From contig JAOALB010000053.1 in assembly GCA_025331125.1 (NCBI GenBank), positions 1 to 64,000 on the forward strand: a stretch of 64,000 bases of DNA, written 5' to 3'. This stretch comes from Mycogone perniciosa (taxonomy: Eukaryota > Ascomycota > Sordariomycetes > Hypocreales > Hypocreaceae). Made by a program: the position numbers and the translations under genes. Below the pieces are notes generated by a model that worked only from the letters and a program-made list of their open reading frames with translations, did no database searches and was not told where the DNA came from. This document shows positions 37,128 through 47,978 of this stretch, one piece after another (position 1 is the first letter of the stretch; every line of letters starts with the position of its first letter).

Positions 37128-37141
37128 TACGGAGTACGGAG
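37128..37141. repeat. two tandem TACGGAG heptamers
   Basis: Perfect units at 37128-37134 and 37135-37141, followed by GTAGTAC-type derivatives to about 37155. Confidence 0.75.
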
Positions 37142-39299
37142 TGCGTAGTACTACACTACCGAGACAACTTCAGTGAGCCGAAGTGGGGGTGAGTCTGAGC
37201 TGCCTTTCTCCGGTGCGAGGTCCGAAGCGGCTGATCGAGAGACAAGATCTTGGAATTTCCCTCTTTTATTCGGGGTTATCAGGGGGGCTGTCTGGCGATA
37301 TACTTGCAAGTTCAGCATATGGCTTGAAGCTGGACTTTGAAGCATACATATGCATCACATAGCGTCTTTGAAGAACAAACAAACAGCCTAGCGTCAGCTG
37401 GGAAAACATGTGTGCCAACCTGAACCGGCGGGACGCCACAACAGACAAGCGCGCTACTACTCGTTTTGGTCTTGGGAATGGCCTCAACCCTGACCAGCTG
37501 ATGTCCAAGGCGTAAGACGCCCGGGTGACATATTTTATTTACTAATATGAGGATAGGCAGACAGATGGGCATTTTACAGCTTTGCGTATTAGGCATTCCC
37601 CAAAACGTTGATTCTTGTGATAATCCTATGTAGGACTTCGTACATCTATCCGTACCTTAAGGCGGGTGATGGAAGCTCCGGTTTAGACAAGGGGGGTATA
37701 AGTCCGGGATGCTACTTGTGTCCACCCAGAAACTCAAGCCACATGGGTCTGTTAGCTGTACATGCCACAAGGAGTGTGGGCGTACGGAGTGCATGCATCG
37801 CCGTTGGCAAAAAAGAAAAAAGAACACAAAATCGTCTGTTGTCCTTCGTTTGTCTGATGTCGAAATATAGCCGGGCGACATTTTTTTGCCGGCCGGAGAT
37901 TTCATCTGGCCAAAACAAAACTATCAACCCGCTAACAGGCAAGAAATAGCCCTAGGGCAAACACGCGCGACAACCTCGTCTAGGCTCCGGAGCTCTGGCT
38001 CTGTTTCCCGGGCGGGTCTGCAAGTTCAGGGGTAAGATTTGGTATTGGTGTGGATTGGGCAAATCACGATTGCATGAATGGATATGAGGATAAACTGGCT
38101 CGTGGCTCCCACGCGTTTGTTGTTCATACTGGTTGACATGAAAAATTGATCCTTGTCATGGATCCTTGCGGGCAGAGCAAAGGCCCAAGACGATGCGATA
38201 CGTTCGTTTCGAAGGTCGACCCCTGGATGAATAAACTGAATGACCGACTCCCGGGCGGGTTTTCGCCCAGGCTCAGGTGCTCCACGATGGGGAACCGCAG
38301 ATTAATTAATTGTCTGAAGAATGACGCCAGTGAGACAATCTGAGAGAAATACGAACCATCACAAACCCCACGGTTGGTGAGAGACATTTCCCCGGATTTC
38401 ACTGGACATTGGTGATTAAGGTAAATGAGACAAATGCGTCTTTTCTGTCTCCTGTCAGCAATGAATTAAAATACTAGTACGGAGCAGTAATAAAGTGTCG
38501 AACTAGGCCATGCTCGTAAACTGACTCAAGGGGATGAAACCAGACATTCATACCTTTCTATTTTTGCATGAGTACTATCTATGTACTTCGTTTACGACTG
38601 CTGCGAGGCCAGAAATGTGCTTGTTCAACGAAAGGGTGTCGTCCTTATGACTTGTTAGCCTAAATCATGTTCATATCATGAACCCGTCTATATTCCTGCT
38701 TTATGTGTACTAGTACTCCATAACACATAGCCATTGCTCGTATTTCTTTCTGGATATTTTCTTGCACAGTGGGTTGTAGCAGCTAGACACCATTTATAAG
38801 ACCCTCGATGTCCCCATTACTACTCCCGGGTAGGAAGACGGTAATAGTCCTGATTCCTTTTTTCGTTTTGGCCCCATCTTAGCACAGGTTAGGAGATTGT
38901 TTAGTGGAGAGACTACCGCGTGTCGGCGAAAGACCCCGCGCCGGGCGCATGCAGCTTGCATTATTAGTTTGATGACGACCCAGGACCGAAAGAGGGAATT
39001 GAGCCCTTTTTTTTTTTTTGCGATTCCTAGGCTGCTGGACGGTTGTGACAGCTTAACGGTTCGATGAGCGAGTCAGAAAGACTGAGATTCGCGCCGGGGG
39101 TTCGGGAGAGACATGACTGTTGACATGATGAATGGTGTATCTACCTCCTATCCAATAAGACATGTCCAGATCAACCTGAAAGGTGGAAAACTACAAAGTA
39201 CGACGTGCGTGAGTCGGGAATTCGGCAAATATAATTCATAGACAGTGTGCGTCTAATAAGTTTGTTTCGGAGATGGCATTGAGCAGAAAATGGAACAGG

Positions 39300-39500
39300 G
39301 CGTACGGAGTACGATATTCTCATCAGCTGCCTAGTAGTAAGTAGTACTCGTAGTACTATGTATATACTCCGTTCGAGTACTCGTATTAGACTCCCTAGTA
39401 CGCCGTACTCCGTAGTATTAGTATTATTGCAAGTTCGTCCCGGAATTTCGGGTCCCTATCTCTACGACGAACTACCTACTACTAGCCCGTACGGAGTGTC
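39300..39500. repeat. cluster of TACGGAG-derived elements
   Basis: Within about 200 bp there are several complete or decayed units in both orientations (GTACGGAGTAC, ACTCCGTAG, CCGTACTCCGTAG, CCGTACGGAGTG) mixed with TAGTAC/GTACTCG fragments. It is the densest group in the window and lies in the middle of the 7.8 kb gene-free stretch. Confidence 0.65.
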
Positions 39501-40260
39501 GCAGTAGTTCGTAGTTACGTGATCTGGCTAAATGGTTAGCAGTTATTTTTAGGGAATATTTTTCATTAGAATCTGCTCTCATCGCGTTCATACAGCATGG
39601 GGGATTTCCTATTGGTTAGGACGTCATTAGTAGGAACACGTTTGGTGAGTTAGCATGGCGGGCCGCTTCGATTATTTGATCCTTTCGACGGGCTTAGTTG
39701 GTTGCTGCTGCGGCAGACTTTCCGTGGCTTCCAGACATGTTCGTTATAAGTACTCGTAGTAATGAGGATAAGGATACCATCGTCTATCTTTCGGACCTGG
39801 TGTCCCGACATGCATCCCTGATACCAATACTACCTGCATCGTATGATCCAGGTCGTCGTGCGGGCTGGAGAGCTGCCAGTTGCGCTGCCGGGGTGCCTTT
39901 GATCCCTTGGCAGTAGTCGCAGCACGAAAGGGTAGCATCCTTGATGCCATCATCCATAATCCTTGATCCATGAACCCTGCGATACCGCTGCCCTGCAATA
40001 CGAGTACGTACCATCTTATGGTTGCAATGGCAGTTTCCAATTCGTGCATGGCTAGCGTCGCGCGTCCCTGGCGGCCAAGAGACAAGGTGCATGTACTAAT
40101 GGTCTAGTTGCATCAATATGGATGCAGCCAGGGGCCGCCGACCCTGAGGTAGAACACCGTCCAGAGTTAGTTGTGACGGGGCCTGAAGGGGTCCGTATGG
40201 ATGCAGTGCAATAGACTAATGTATGGAGGGCAGGTCTGTATGTAAGGTCGTGCGGCCGGC

Positions 40261-40294
40261 AGACAGACAGACAGACAGACAGGCAGACAGACAG
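40261..40294. repeat. (AGAC)n microsatellite
   Basis: Tetranucleotide run with one AGGC variant. Confidence 0.85.
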
Positions 40295-40976
40295 GTCGGG
40301 AAAACAATAAAAGACAAGCATAAAGCCAGTCTTGTCTTGAGAGCGGTTCTGCGACCCCAACCTTTTCCATCAGCGCCACCTACTTGATGGTCAGTGCCTG
40401 AGCCTGTCCCAGACCTCCAGAGCCAGAGCCTCCCACAGTCTCAGTCCCGCGGTGCGCGGCTCCAGTGTTTGTTCTTCTGCCGGTTGCCCCCCTGTCGGGA
40501 TTTATTTGTTTTCGGAGATCTGCAACAGCCGACAGAAGGGAAGGGAAGGGAAGGCAAAAAAAAGAGACTTGTTTGGAGAATCAATCAATCACACAGCCAA
40601 CAGCCAACAGCCAACAGCGACCCGGGCAGACAGCAGCAGTCAACGAAAATTTCTACCGACACGCTGGACCAGCCCAACCCATTCCATCCAATCCAGTCTG
40701 ATTGTGGCTGGCTTCTCGCTGCCAGCCGCTGGAAGGGCCTGGGGTGGCCATCAGGACGGACGAGTGGCCAGGGGGCAAAAAGCAAATTCTCAGCAACCCG
40801 CCGCCCCCCCTTTACGGAACCTTGTTTGAATTGAACCTTTCTAGACTGACGACTGACTGGATCACCACTGATCGCGCGTCTGCGTGCGTCTATCTCACCT
40901 GCTTGCTCGCCTGCTTGCTGGCTTTCGGCGCACTGGCATTTCTCTTCCGTTCTTTTCCCCCTTCCCGCTTCGCTCA

Positions 40977-40977
<1 letters not shown>

Positions 40978-41011
<34 letters not shown>

Positions 41012-41012
41012 T
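40978..41012. repeat. (ACT)n microsatellite in the probable leader of the RING-PH-VWA gene
   Basis: A perfect run of eleven ACT units, about 670 bp upstream of the start codon at 41679. Confidence 0.9.
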
Positions 41013-41678
41013 TCACGTACCTGCGCACGCACGGCACATTGCATTGTATTGCATTGCACTATTACATCACATCACATCACACACAATCTACGGAGTGTCT
41101 CTCCCCGAGAGCGCCGACGCAGCCAAGTCCAGACCGGCAGTTCAAGCGTCTGTCTCACCCACACTCCGCTCCCCGTGGCTGAACGAACCTCCTCGTACTC
41201 TGTACTGTACTCGTACTCACACCACACACCATCATATCGCTTGCGTACCCGATCTGGGAGCTAGTTTTCTTTAGAGGGGGCTTGCAGACAGACCATCATT
41301 ATGCGCACGCCGCAGTCCCCGCTCTCTTCAGCCTAGCATTGTCGAACCAGGAACTTGAAACGCCATCCATCCTATTTCACACGCCGCCGCTCTGAGACAT
41401 CGTGCTTGGCTTTTCCACCAAACACACGCCCTCTCGCCGGTTTTATATGGTGTTCGCCGCTCTCTCAACCGCCAATCCCCCCTGTTTGGTTACCTGCGCG
41501 CGACTCTTTTGGACGTACATACCACCTCCCGTGCATAACGCCCATAACGCCCATTTGACGACCATCGTTGAGCGACATCCGATCGACGCCCGCCCAGTTC
41601 TTCTTGGACACTTTCGGTTTGCACTTTAGCTGCTGCCCGCGCTTTCCTTTCCCCTGATACCCCGCCATTCGATCCTCC

Positions 41679-44600
41679 ATGTTCAGTCGATCCAAGAAGA
41701 ATTCAAATTACAGCCACGGCAGTACTGGCTTCTCAGATAACGCCCGTAGGACTCCAGATATATCTGGCGCCTTGCGTGAGCTGGGCATCTTCGGCGGCCG
41801 GGGAGCAGCACCAGGCGCTCCTCGATCGAGACCTGACACAAGCTCAACGGAGCCGCCGTTGTATCTTGAGGGTATGTCCAATATGCGACACACTGCTCTG
41901 AACCACATCTCTAACATCACGTTGCTAGGCCAAACCACCCATTATCTCCAAGCCAGTGCCCGCAGCACTCCGCCCCTGCGGCGCGGCTCAGTGAACTCTG
42001 CTAGCAGCAGAGGCTCACGTAGAGTAGGTGGCGTTGATAACAACGTCATCGCTAGCACCATGGAGAGAGGTCGCATGCGACGGGAGAGGACGTTCGTCGG
42101 TAGCGAATGCTCCGTATGCGAGGAACCGCTTGAGCACACCCTGCGAGGCGAGCGCATCCTGCAATTCTCCTGTTCGCATGTATCCCACGAGGCCTGCTTC
42201 TATGAGTTCATTCGCGAGTTTGAGTCACAATACTGCCCTACATGCGATGCCCCATTGCATCTGGACACCAGCCGGGGCGGCAATGTTATCGACATCAGTT
42301 CGTCATCTGGACGCACGGAAATGTTGAAGCACGCTGCTAATTCAGATGTAGACAAGATTGGCAACATAGTGCGCTCCACTGGCACCGAAACGAGGTCTGG
42401 CCAAACGCCGACCCCGACGTGGGAAAGTCAAGCCATGGGGCCGCCCAGTGTTGATAGCTCCCAAAGACGACAATTGCCCCCATCGCCCGGCGCTGGAAGA
42501 ACTAGACACGGCCGTTCCGACAGCGATGTAACCGGAATCGCCTCGTCAACTGGATACCCCGAAACCACGCAGAGTGGACCCCAATGGCGCCATGATTACG
42601 ATGTCCAGGCCATGGAGACGACACCAGGAAGCCCCCGTGCTATTACTCGAAACCCGATCCCACCTCCAACCGTTACTGTTCGATCGGAATTCCCGACCAT
42701 CAATCGATCCCGCCAGCAACAAACCCTCACTTGTTTGGTCACAATCGAAGTGCCGGACAACAAGTGGAAACCAGATCCCGAAGATATTGCGTCGCCGACC
42801 CAATCTCAGTTAGCGGTCAGCACTAACATCGATGATGTGGCTACCCGCGCAATATCGCCGGCGCGGAGTGCCCCACGCTTTTATCCATATGAATCTCCTG
42901 ATGTTCTTGAAGAGATGACGGAAAGTCTCCGCAATCGCGTTGATAACTGGCATGGCTTAGACTTCGGCAGATTCGGGCAACTCAGACTCTATGGGACTCT
43001 GCGGGTGGGCAAGGATAAGATGTCATGGCAGGAGCTAGAATGCTACCTCTTCGCAGAGATGCTCATCTGCGTCAAAGAAAAGAAGCTTCCGCAACAATGG
43101 GATGAGCATGGTGCCCCGCGACAGTCGACCCGCTGCACACTCAAGGGATCCATTCTCATTAAGAAGCACCTTAATGAGGTCACTGAGACTGGTGCCATTG
43201 ACGAGAATATCCTTACTCTGAACCTGTCTGTTACCGAGCTGCCTCAGTTCCATCTTCGATTTGAAAACCGGAACCAACTCAAGTTGTGGAACCAAGCCTT
43301 GCTGGATCTAAATGCTATTGAGGTACCTCCTTCTCTTCGAAGTCCCGACTTCGACCGCGGCGACATGTCTGAGACAGACGAAGAAGCCGACTGGAATCGC
43401 CCAAGGAAACATAGAGTATCATCTACTGCTTCCTCCTGGGGACACAAATCCGCCACAACCGCACCAACAGAATACACCACCTTTGCTCCCAAGAGCCCTC
43501 GCCTGACGAGCTCCATTCACGTCCCCATCGATGTTGTGGTTGTGGTCCCTATTTCTTCATCCATGCAGGGCGTCAAGATCAACCTTGTTCGAGACGCACT
43601 TAGATTCATGGTCAACACTCTTGGTGAGAGGGATCGTATGGGCCTGGTCACCTTTGGTTCAGGAGGCGGTGGTGTACCCATTGTTGGCATGACTACCAAG
43701 GCTTGGCCTGGCTGGTCCAACGTCTTGTCTTCAATCAAACCAGTTGGGCAGAAGAGCCATCGTGCTGATGTTGTCGAGGGCGCCAATGTTGCAATGGATC
43801 TGCTTATGCAGCGGAAACATAACAACCCCATCGCCACCATCATGCTCATCAGCGATGCATCAACATCCGACGCAGATTCTGTGGACTTTGTCGTTTCCAG
43901 AGCTGAAGCAGCAAAGTAAGTCTCGAATATACGCACTCCGAGTAGTTTGACAACGATTTCTAACATCTAACACAGGATTACTATACATTCCTTTGGATTA
44001 GGAATGACACATAAGCCCGACACTATGATTGAACTCTCAACACGAACAAAGGCATCTTACACCTACGTTAAGGACTGGATGATGCTCCGAGAGTGTTTAG
44101 CGGGGTGCCTCGGTGGCATGCAAACTCTGTCCCACCAGAATGTCAAGCTCAAACTCAAACTGCCTGAGGGCTCACCGGCCAAGTTTCACAAGATCAGCGG
44201 TGCCTTGCAGATCACAAAGCGCGCGACGGGCCGTGATGCCGAAGCATCACTTGGTGACTTGCGCTTCGGAGACAAGCGCGATGTCCTGGTCCAGCTCGTT
44301 ATTCTCCCTGATAACTCCTCTCAAGAGCAGCTTCCCCAAGACCCTTGGGACAACATTGTCTCAGGTCTCGAAGCGCTTGGCGGCGGGATGGATAACGAGG
44401 TGGAGAGGACAGTTTCCGTCGAAGAGGTTCCGCTCATCCAGGCTGATCTCACTTGGGGCGATATTCTACGTGACGGCACTGCCTCGCAAATGCCTCGGCC
44501 ATCCCTGCTGGCAATCACCATGCTGCCAGCCACAAACAATCAAAAGAACCGGTGGCAGAACACGCCACCAATCCCGCCGCACCCAAGCATTGTTCAGAGA

Positions 44601-45191
44601 CGTATGGAACTGCTAACCTCAGACATGCTGACGCGAGCCCTGACCCTGGTTAGTCGTGGCCAACATGACCGTGCGCACACTCTCCTAAATGAGACCCGTT
44701 CTATCCTCAAGGGCCTGGGTAAGGGTGGCCTGCCCCCTGTGCCGTCGAACAAGTCACAGCCTTCGACACCGCATCCAGGTAACGAAGGTTCTCCGACGTC
44801 TGGAACCCCAGATCGGAAACGCAGCCCATCACCGCCCACGTCGGCAACTTCCTCTGCTGGTAATCTTCCCAATCCCCAGCTTGGCCGATCTCGTTCTACC
44901 GATGGCCTTGCTCTGGGTACGGGCATTGATGCCACCACTGTTTCTGCTTTGGATGCCGAGCTAGAGAGCAGTCTTGAATGGATCAACCATCCCGCCGTTT
45001 TCAGCCGTGACAGCCGCAAGGCTGTGCTCCAAGCTATTGGTGTCATTAGTTCTCAACGTGCTTTCACGTTCCGCAGTCCTATTGAGAGCTTGTGGGCGGG
45101 CCGTGTAAACGGCATCAAGCGCCTGGCAGATCGGAGTCGCGAGTGGCGCGAGGAGGGTGGTGGTGAGGGTGGAATCATGGAGGAGGCTTGA
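41679..45191 (+). CDS. RING-PH-VWA scaffold protein of Far1/Ste5 architecture
   Basis: Three exons: 41679-41871, 41929-43915, 43976-45191; 1131 residues. The first intron (57 nt, GTATGT...CTCTAAC...CTAG) has no stop and keeps frame, so a plain open frame would add 19 false residues. Domains: basic N-terminus (MFSRSKKNS), RING-H2 at about 125-171 (CSVC, CSHVSHEAC, CPTC), disordered linker, PH-like domain at about 409-525, VWA domain from about 597 (DVVVVVPISSSMQG), then a Ser/Pro-rich tail. The usual DxSxS metal site reads PISSS, so its first aspartate is absent. This domain order is that of the yeast mating-pathway scaffolds Far1 and Ste5. Inferred role: linking G-beta-gamma, membrane and MAP kinase or polarity proteins in cell fusion or chemotropism; an E3 ligase role for the RING is also possible. 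Confidence 0.88.
41872..41928 (+). other. stop-free 57-nt intron inside the RING-PH-VWA gene
   Basis: Donor GTATGT, branch-like CTAAC 17 nt before the acceptor and acceptor CTAG. Length is divisible by three and contains no stop in frame, so retention would insert 19 residues before the RING. Confidence 0.8.
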
Positions 45192-46061
45192 TTCCCTCTT
45201 CCAGTCATGATTGGGCGGCGATCTCCTACATCTTGTTTGCAACATGGCCACGGCGTTTTGGGTGTGATTTTTATTTTCACTATCGCGGCATATCATGGAT
45301 TAGGCATACGTGGAACGTTTCGACGTATTCACGATGCCTCATTGCTCACATGTTACCATCTTTTTGTCAAGTGTCAGAACTTGACGAGCGTACACCTCAT
45401 ACCACCAAGTCAGAACCCTACCAACAACCGTCTTTACGTCGAATCATATACCCCTGGTGTTCTCATTATGCGAGAGCCACCACCGTCTTCCCTTTTCTTT
45501 GTTTTGTACTTCGTATGCCAGCTTATTGCACTTGGCGCCTGCGACTGTTGGGTCTTGAAGCTGTTTTGGCAAGATGAGAAAAAGCTTCTTTTTCTATTGC
45601 TTAGTTTGCTCACCCCCCGACAAAGGGCTCATCTGGATATGACATTTAGCCCAGTAGGGGCAATGGATATTTGGAAACACAGTACCGCGTATCAGCACTC
45701 TCTCGGGATCGTTTTCTTAACTGTACATGTTGTCTTTTGATACGGTAGTGGCGGCTGATGACTTGTGTGTGGGACAGCACGTTGGATGGTTGAATGCATG
45801 TATCATTATGGGTGGCGGGTGTGGAGGGCTGAATTTGCATGTACTAAGAGGGATACCATGTTGAATACAACTTACAGGCGATTTGATCTTTTCAAACTCG
45901 TGTTTCATTCGCTCCAGCTGTCTGTCTATTCTGTCTATCGTGCTGGAGTGTGGTAGTTCTGGTGAGTTGATCCTATTCTTGGCCTGAGAATCAGTTGCAT
46001 CATGTTTCTGATTTGCTATCATGTCTGTTCTGCCTCTATAGGCCCAACATTTCATGATCCT
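45192..46061. other. 3'-3' spacer, RING-PH-VWA gene / FMN reductase
   Basis: 870 bp between convergent stop codons. No open frame shows protein character; it presumably holds two 3' untranslated regions. Confidence 0.55.
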
Positions 46062-46691
46062 TTAAGCGTCCTTCTTCTCTACTGGGTTCGCAAGCGCCTC
46101 TTGGATCTCCTTGAACGCTTGCACAATATCCTTTGCATTCTCGCCACTCTCCCAATCCTTCTTCGAGTTTTCACCCAACTTACCCTCCCCAACCGCCGCA
46201 AAGGCCTCGGGTCCAACGTTTCCTGAAAACACTAGCTGAGGCCTCGTCTTGGCGACTCTCAGCCCCATGCCCTCCAGCGCAGTCTTGACCTGCTCAGAGG
46301 CATTCTTGCCGCCAAAGAGCCCGTAGCTCACAATGGCAACGGGCTTGTCGACCCATTCGTTCTTGAGGTAGTCGATTGCGTTTTTGGTGCTGCCGGCCAT
46401 GCCGTAGTTGTACTCCGGGTTGACGAGGACGTAGGCGTCATAGGAGGCGATCTCGGCGCTCCAGCGTTTGCTGTGCTCGTGGGTGAAGGAGGCGTGCTTG
46501 GGGACGCTGGAGGGGACGACGGGCTCGTCGTAGATGGGGAGTTTGAAGGGGGCGAGGTCGACGATGGAGAGGGTGGTGGAGGTATCTGAGCCGAGCTCGT
46601 TTTGGAGCAGGGTGTGGACGAGGGAGGCGACTTGGGGCCCGATACGGGGGGTGCGGACGCTGGTGATGATGATGGCGATTTTGTGAGGCAT
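46062..46691 (-). CDS. NAD(P)H-dependent FMN reductase (Lot6-like)
   Basis: Single exon, 209 residues from ATG 46691 (MPHKIAIII); the in-frame sequence further upstream is low-complexity leader. It has a flavodoxin-like fold: first beta strand and phosphate-binding loop (IITSVRTPRIGPQVA, 8-22), then the hallmark NPEYNYGMAGSTKNAIDY at 91-108, and the strand PVAIVSYGLFGGKNA that contacts flavin. Known activity of the family: two-electron reduction of quinones, azo dyes or flavin with NAD(P)H, as a cytosolic homodimer or tetramer. The physiological substrate is not readable from sequence. The C-terminus has a charged extension (VEKKDA). Confidence 0.9.
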   Translation of the reverse strand: MPHKIAIIITSVRTPRIGPQVASLVHTLLQNELGSDTSTTLSIVDLAPFKLPIYDEPVVPSSVPKHASFTHEHSKRWSAEIASYDAYVLVNPEYNYGMAGSTKNAIDYLKNEWVDKPVAIVSYGLFGGKNASEQVKTALEGMGLRVAKTRPQLVFSGNVGPEAFAAVGEGKLGENSKKDWESGENAKDIVQAFKEIQEALANPVEKKDA

Positions 46692-47978
46692 TTTGAGTGG
46701 TGAGTTGTGTGTGTTTCTTTGTGAAGATGGGGGAGTAGATGATTGGAGTTGTTGTAGCTGGTTGCTTTGTATGTTAACTGTGGGCTGTTGGTGAAGATGA
46801 AGACAACATAAGAAGAAGCATCTTGTTTTATATACGACCAACTAACGAACGAGGATATCCTGAACATGCCTCCTTTCCATCACGACTTTGAGATCAACAA
46901 ACATCTTCTTACAAATCAGGCATTGTAAACGCTCGTGAATCAACATGGAGCTAAACACGACTAATCCTTAACTGCGGAGATTCATAATCATCCTGAGAAG
47001 GGTAATTATTACACAACTGCCCCAATGCATGGATGTCTCGACAGCGTTGAAACATGGATAATGTTAGTATTCAGAACGTATCTTGACATGTTATCATGAC
47101 TGATTGCCTTGTATATGAGGCCATTCCCAAGCCGCCTGTCATCATAACGCCGTAACGCCGTAACGCCGTCGTTGCTTTCAAAGGCTTCAACAACCCGGCG
47201 GTAGCTCTCGTCATTGGTCCGGAGACTTTCGTAAACAATCCCATTACTTAGCAGCCGCGCGCGATCCGGTCTGCGAGGGTTCTGGCAATCTTCGCATTGC
47301 AGCGCTGCTGTTGATGATTGGTACGTGGACCTTGAAACTCCGCTCCGGAGATGGCGGAGTTTCCACATTGTCAAGGTTTGTATTAGAAACCCTAGTTTCC
47401 TCTGGGAATCAAGCCTTGATCTATCCGGTTAAGGTTAAATGGTATTATAAGCTTTATTTGATCATATTCGTGGTGCTTGGTTGTGGGTGTTTGAGGATTG
47501 ATGGTGTGTATATCAACAGCACAAGTTGGGCGATAAACCCCGGTTCTATCCTGGCAAGTTGAAGTATCGGACTAGACATTGAAAACGGGGTGTATATAGG
47601 GGCAATGAGAATTTGATTATCACTGCGTGTGCTTTTAGCCTTCTTGAGCAGTGAATGTATTACAGTTCTTGTTATGCCCATACGGATCTTTGACCTCACC
47701 CTGCTCATGGTCAACAATTCTCCTTCACATCGACCATCATGAATGAAGCTATATAATTTTTTTGCAGTCACGATAGCCAAATAACACAATAGGACGGGAG
47801 GGGCTGAATTAGGAGGCATTCGATATTGCTGGCATGGCCAGATTTGTTCCACCCCGAAAACTTTCAGGGTTGAGATTATGTTCTATCCACTTTTGTCCAT
47901 GTCGTGTCAAATCACACAGTTTGCCTTAACAGTCCGGGATATCTAAGTGTCCATGCCCCTCAATAACTCCAGTCCCGT
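46692..47978. other. spacer upstream of the FMN reductase
   Basis: About 1.3 kb containing the FMN reductase promoter on the left and the CCT8 3' flank on the right. It includes three tandem TAACGCCG units (47145-47168). One 121-codon minus-strand open frame (47009-47374) spans that repeat; it has no recognisable domain and I do not call it a gene. Confidence 0.5.
47145..47168. repeat. three tandem TAACGCCG octamers
   Basis: Perfect units at 47145-47152, 47153-47160 and 47161-47168. Confidence 0.85.

Larger units (their letters stand above)
33882..41678. other. 7.8 kb stretch without a supportable gene
   Basis: The largest gap in the window. Open frames are short, overlap on both strands and show no domain or splice chain. 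It holds repeats at 36679-36699 (CAACAGG x3), 40261-40294 (AGAC)n, 40593-40618 (AGCCAAC)n and 40978-41012 (ACT)n, and dense TACGGAG-type sequence at 37025-37150 and 39300-39500. The last 1.2 kb is pyrimidine-rich and probably contains the promoter and long leader of the RING-PH-VWA gene. A long non-coding RNA or decayed gene is possible but not shown. Confidence 0.55.

Noticed and set aside
40261..41012. CRISPR-like or satellite array
   Set aside because: These are simple microsatellites without spacers; the organism is eukaryotic.
47009..47374. 121-codon minus-strand open frame
   Set aside because: It spans the TAACGCCG tandem repeat and has no recognisable domain or homologue in memory.
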